In this document: in pieces, positions 61,409 through 64,000 of the stretch
How positions within the stretch are numbered: the first letter of the stretch is position 1
Layout of the letters: each line of letters opens with the position of its first letter
Assembly (NCBI RefSeq): GCF_017545445.1
Contig: NZ_JAFWOM010000168.1
Coordinates: 1-64,000, forward strand
From: Fibrobacter sp.
Lineage (GTDB): Bacteria > Fibrobacterota > Fibrobacteria > Fibrobacterales > Fibrobacteraceae
Direction: 5' to 3'
Length of the DNA stretch: 64,000 nt
Translations under genes and position numbers: made by a program
The notes under the pieces: generated by a model
Database searches by the model: none
What the model saw: only the letters and a program-made list of their open reading frames with translations
What the model was told of the DNA's origin: nothing

Positions 61409-61723
61409 TTAGAAAGCGTCTGCTGCGGATTCGCTAGCTTCTGCAATAACTTCAGCACTCGGAGCCACTTCAGCAGCAGCGGCCTTCACTACATCAGCAG
61501 TGATATCGTTAGTACCTTTTTCGACCATCTTGAGCTTGTGTTCCTTAAAACGGTTCATAGCGATAGTCGTCGGCTTCTGTGTAAGTTGGATATAACCCTG
61601 CTTGGACTGATTGTTAATGAAGCGAGCTTCGTGAGCCATCATAACGACAGCACGGAAAACCGAGCCTTGGCATTCTTCACTAGCATAGATATCATCAAGA
61701 TAAACTCTTTGAGATTCAGCCAT
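61409..61723 (-). CDS. rpoZ: RNA polymerase omega subunit
   Basis: 104 residues from the ATG at 61723, with GAGGT 7 bases upstream. The blocks AVVMMAHEARFINNQ and QKPTTIAMNRFKEHKL fit the Rpb6/omega fold. The C-terminus is an Ala/Glu/Val-rich tail that extends beyond the fold. It helps assemble the beta' subunit. It lies just downstream of tRNA-Ser(GGA) and may be read from the same promoter. Confidence 0.88.
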   Translation of the reverse strand: MAESQRVYLDDIYASEECQGSVFRAVVMMAHEARFINNQSKQGYIQLTQKPTTIAMNRFKEHKLKMVEKGTNDITADVVKAAAAEVAPSAEVIAEASESAADAF

Positions 61724-61746
61724 TTGGGTACCTCGAAAAATTTTAG

Positions 61747-61831
61747 AAGAGGGAGAGGGATTCGAACCCTCGTTACCGTAAGGTAAACACGCTTTCCAAG
61801 CGTGCGCCTTCAACCACTCGGCCATCCCTCC
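61747..61831 (-). tRNA. tRNA-Ser(GGA)
   Basis: 85-nt class II cloverleaf. D arm GCCGAGTGGTTGAAGGC, anticodon loop TTGGAAA with GGA, variable arm TTACCTTACGGTAA, T loop TTCGAAT. The acceptor GGAGGGA faces TCCCTCT, so the first pair is G-T and the discriminator is T. CCA is not encoded. Confidence 0.93.
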
Positions 61832-61924
61832 ATTAGGATGTGCGCCAATTATAACTAATTATTTTTGCTTTGTCAAGGGATGTTGTTGAAATTTTCAAAA
61901 AAAATCATTTTTTTTGAAAATTTA

Positions 61925-62065
61925 GTGGTTGGTAAACAGTGGTTAGTAAACAGGATGTTTTAAGTGGGTTAGTATGTTGTGGCTTGGCCTTTAGGCCGTA
62001 AACAGGAATGTAAAAGGAACGCTCTTATTGCAATCCTAACCACTAACCACCAACCACTAATCACT
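61925..62065. repeat. Inverted heptad tract with shared 63-bp core (copy B)
   Basis: Left arm GTGGTTGGTAAACAGTGGTT; right part 62003-62065 is 59/63 identical to 12464-12526. Unlike copy A it holds about 45 extra bases with GGCCTTTAGGCC between the arms. It ends 2 bases before the stop codon of the M3 peptidase gene. Confidence 0.85.
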
Positions 62066-62067
62066 AT

Positions 62068-63762
62068 TTACAGCTTGCTCAGCTCATCCCACACGACTTG
62101 CATCAGGGGTTCCAGCGTCTTGGGCGTGAAATCGAACTTGATATTGGCCGTGGCGAAGAGCTCTGGAATCGGACGGCTGCTGCCGAGGCTTTCGGCCTTG
62201 AACAAGTCGTCAATCGCCTTTTGCGGATCCTTCTTGAAGTTTGCCCAGACCTGCAGTGCTCCAATTTGTGCGATGCCGTATTCAATATAATAGAACGGAC
62301 ATTCGAACAAATGAAGCTGTTTTTGCCACAAGTTGCGGCGGACGGCTTCAAGTCCGCTGTAATCGACTCCGGCATCGTAGCGGTCCATGATTTCACTCCA
62401 GATATCGCTGCGGTCTTCGGCGGTATGCTCTGGAAAGTTGTACAGGCGATGCTGGAAACTGTCGATGCTTGCCACCCACGGGAATAGCCAAATCACGTCG
62501 GCAAGTTCGCCTTCGGTGCTGCGGACAATCGCATCATGATCATCACCGTAGAACGGCTTCAAGTTTGACATGCCGATGAGTTCCATGCTCATGCTTGCGA
62601 CTTCGGCAAATTCTGCCGGCACGTCGCGGTAAGCGAAAATAGGCTGCTTTGCTAGTGCAAACTGGTGGAACGAATGGCCTGATTCATGCAACAGCGTGTA
62701 AATGTCGCGGTCCGTCTTGGCGGAATTCATGAAGATGAAGGGGAGGCGGCTCTCGTCAAAACCGATTTGATAACCGCCCGGAGCCTTTCCAAGTCTGCTG
62801 TCTGGGTCAATCAGCTTTTTCGCCTGCATTTCGCGGGCCCACTTGCCTGCTTGCGAATGGATGCTCTCGAAAATGCTATCGACTTTTTCGATGAGTTCTT
62901 CGCCGCTTTGGTACGGTGTGAGTGGCGGCCTGCTAAGCGGATCGACGTCCAAGTCCCATGGGCGCAAGCGTTCAAGTCCCATCTTCTTTGCTCGACGCTT
63001 GTACATTTCCTTCTGCAGCGGGAGCACAAGCTTCTCGATGCTTTCGTGGAACGCTTCGCAGTCGGCTGGGGTGTAGTCAAAACGATGCTTTGCAAGGAAG
63101 ATGTAGTCTATGAAATCCTTGCAATGTGCATTCTTGGCAATTTGCTTGCGAATTTTAAATAACTTGTCGTATGATTCGTCAAGTGCAACTTTGTCCTGAA
63201 GACGGCGTTCCCACATGGCGCGCCAAGCGCGTTCGCGGAGGTCGCGGTCGGTCTTTTCCATGTAGGCGGCGAGCTGCTGCATGGTCTTGACTTCGCCATC
63301 GAATTTGACGCTCATGCCACCTGTAATTTTCTGGTAGGCTTGAACGGCTTTATTCTCTTCGGTTTCAAGCGGAATGTTGTCCGGGGAGAACAAGTCCAGC
63401 GAAACCTGCACGCCTTTAAGCCATTCGCCAAATTCGCCTTTGAGGGCATCTTTGGACGGATGTGCCATCAGCTTGCGGTTCAGCTTGTCGTCGTATTCAA
63501 TCATCAACGGCTGGATGTTTTCTACAAAATCCGAATAGGCCTTGGCGGCTTTCTCGTCGCGGGTGTCGCATGTCATTGCCACGTAACGCCTGCTGCTCAC
63601 TTCGCCAAGGACAGATTCCAGTTCGCTCCAGTCCATCACCCATTTGCGGAGTTTATCCGCATTTACGGGAATGTCTCGTTGCAGGAGCGAACGGTACAGT
63701 TTCGAAATTTCTTTTTCATCATCCGGATTCAAATTCTCCGGAACAAAGTTGCGTTTTACCAT
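62068..63762 (-). CDS. pepF: M3-family oligoendopeptidase
   Basis: 564 residues, cytosolic (no signal). The zinc motif HESGH is at 359-363 (LLHESGHSFHQ) with the third ligand Glu in AEFAEVASMSMEL. Substrate-binding C-terminal helices are normal (WLFPWVASIDSFQHRLY and ECPFYYIEYGIAQIGALQVW). It cuts oligopeptides of about 7-17 residues. It lies 20 bases after the partial gene upstream, so it is probably the second gene of a unit. Confidence 0.93.
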   Translation of the reverse strand: MVKRNFVPENLNPDDEKEISKLYRSLLQRDIPVNADKLRKWVMDWSELESVLGEVSSRRYVAMTCDTRDEKAAKAYSDFVENIQPLMIEYDDKLNRKLMAHPSKDALKGEFGEWLKGVQVSLDLFSPDNIPLETEENKAVQAYQKITGGMSVKFDGEVKTMQQLAAYMEKTDRDLRERAWRAMWERRLQDKVALDESYDKLFKIRKQIAKNAHCKDFIDYIFLAKHRFDYTPADCEAFHESIEKLVLPLQKEMYKRRAKKMGLERLRPWDLDVDPLSRPPLTPYQSGEELIEKVDSIFESIHSQAGKWAREMQAKKLIDPDSRLGKAPGGYQIGFDESRLPFIFMNSAKTDRDIYTLLHESGHSFHQFALAKQPIFAYRDVPAEFAEVASMSMELIGMSNLKPFYGDDHDAIVRSTEGELADVIWLFPWVASIDSFQHRLYNFPEHTAEDRSDIWSEIMDRYDAGVDYSGLEAVRRNLWQKQLHLFECPFYYIEYGIAQIGALQVWANFKKDPQKAIDDLFKAESLGSSRPIPELFATANIKFDFTPKTLEPLMQVVWDELSKL

Positions 63763-63782
63763 GTTTTTATTTTGTCACGTCT

Positions 63783-64000
63783 TTATAAATTCAGAAGTTT
63801 ACCCAGTTTGCCAATCCAGTCGTTTACAAGCATCTTCAAGAGCTTGTCACGGATGATGTCTTCAAGTTTCTTGACATCTTCTGGTGTAACTTCTTTCGTG
63901 ATGCTGAAATCCTGCGAAACAGATTTTCCGCCAGCAGTGAGGGAGACGTCGATAAATCCTGCAATGCCGTATTTTCTGACTTCGTTGAGCTTAAATACGC
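63783..64000 (-). CDS. C-terminal part of an unknown gene cut by the window edge
   Basis: An open frame on the minus strand runs from the window end to TAA at 63783-63785. The last 71 codons read ...VFKLNEVRKYGIAGFIDVSL, then TAGGKSVSQDFSITKEVTPED, then VKKLEDIIRDKLLKMLVND and WIGKLGKLLNL. Its start lies beyond the window. The amphipathic helix at the end and two beta-like strands before it do not identify a family. Confidence 0.65.
   Translation of the reverse strand, partial: VFKLNEVRKYGIAGFIDVSLTAGGKSVSQDFSITKEVTPEDVKKLEDIIRDKLLKMLVNDWIGKLGKLLNL

Noticed and set aside
61723-61825. Extended rpoZ start inside tRNA-Ser(GGA)
   Set aside because: The extra codons are tRNA sequence; the ATG at 61723 has a good ribosome-binding site.

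Overview
The window comes from a Fibrobacter genome (F. succinogenes or a close relative). The strongest marker is a lipoprotein at 26987-29776 with three copies of the Fibrobacter succinogenes major paralogous (FISUMP) domain behind a poly-serine linker. Supporting markers are a second Ser-rich lipoprotein, a xylan-degrading cluster whose enzymes share a Fibrobacter-type C-terminal module, menaquinone genes and a complete rod-shape operon. No prophage, transposase, rRNA or CRISPR array is visible.

Layout. 101-12431: a co-directional block that looks like one trans-envelope machine: beta-helix/TSP3/OmpA protein, PorV-like barrel with TPRs, giant TPR protein, ExbB/TolQ motor subunit, two unequal ExbD/TolR subunits, a TonB-like protein with an AgmX/PglI-type C-terminus, and an outer-membrane barrel. 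The set recalls the Myxococcus Agl/Glt machinery. 12585-18448: a lipoprotein, then mreB-mreC-mreD-mrdA-rodA. 18951-24098: comF, a GAF/HD-GYP protein, tRNA-Ser, tRNA-Phe and a CotH/lamin-tail lipoprotein. 24176-26864: late menaquinone genes (menG, ubiX-like, ubiA-like) and a small membrane protein. 26987-33709: FISUMP lipoprotein, then birA, an unknown exported protein, tsaD and a YbbR protein on the minus strand. 33755-39312: ftsX, an EnvC-like factor, holB, recJ and a membrane protein. 39465-45710: unknown proteins, two pseudopilins, two tRNA-Leu genes, a YwqK-repeat lipoprotein, a hydrolase and an acetyltransferase. 45930-51893: xylan cluster (GH30 xylanase and two CE6 esterases), each esterase overlapped at its stop by a 27-codon membrane micro-ORF. 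51996-64000: two small exported proteins, a DUF2062-DUF1015 fusion, a divergent dnaA, an epimerase, a lipoprotein, NAD synthetase with a decayed amidase domain, rpoZ, tRNA-Ser, an M3 peptidase and the 3' end of one more gene.

The intergenic space is unusual. Nearly every gap without a simple terminator carries degenerate tracts with a 7-bp period, often as facing inverted arms, together with short palindromic REP-like elements. A modular element of about 250 bp occurs at 18470-18668 and 53010-53190; its hairpins are preserved by paired base changes between the copies.

The best candidates for undescribed biology are the Agl/Glt-like machine with its two non-equivalent ExbD subunits, the esterase-coupled micro-proteins, the modular hairpin element with the heptad tracts, and the DnaA that lacks the arginine finger.
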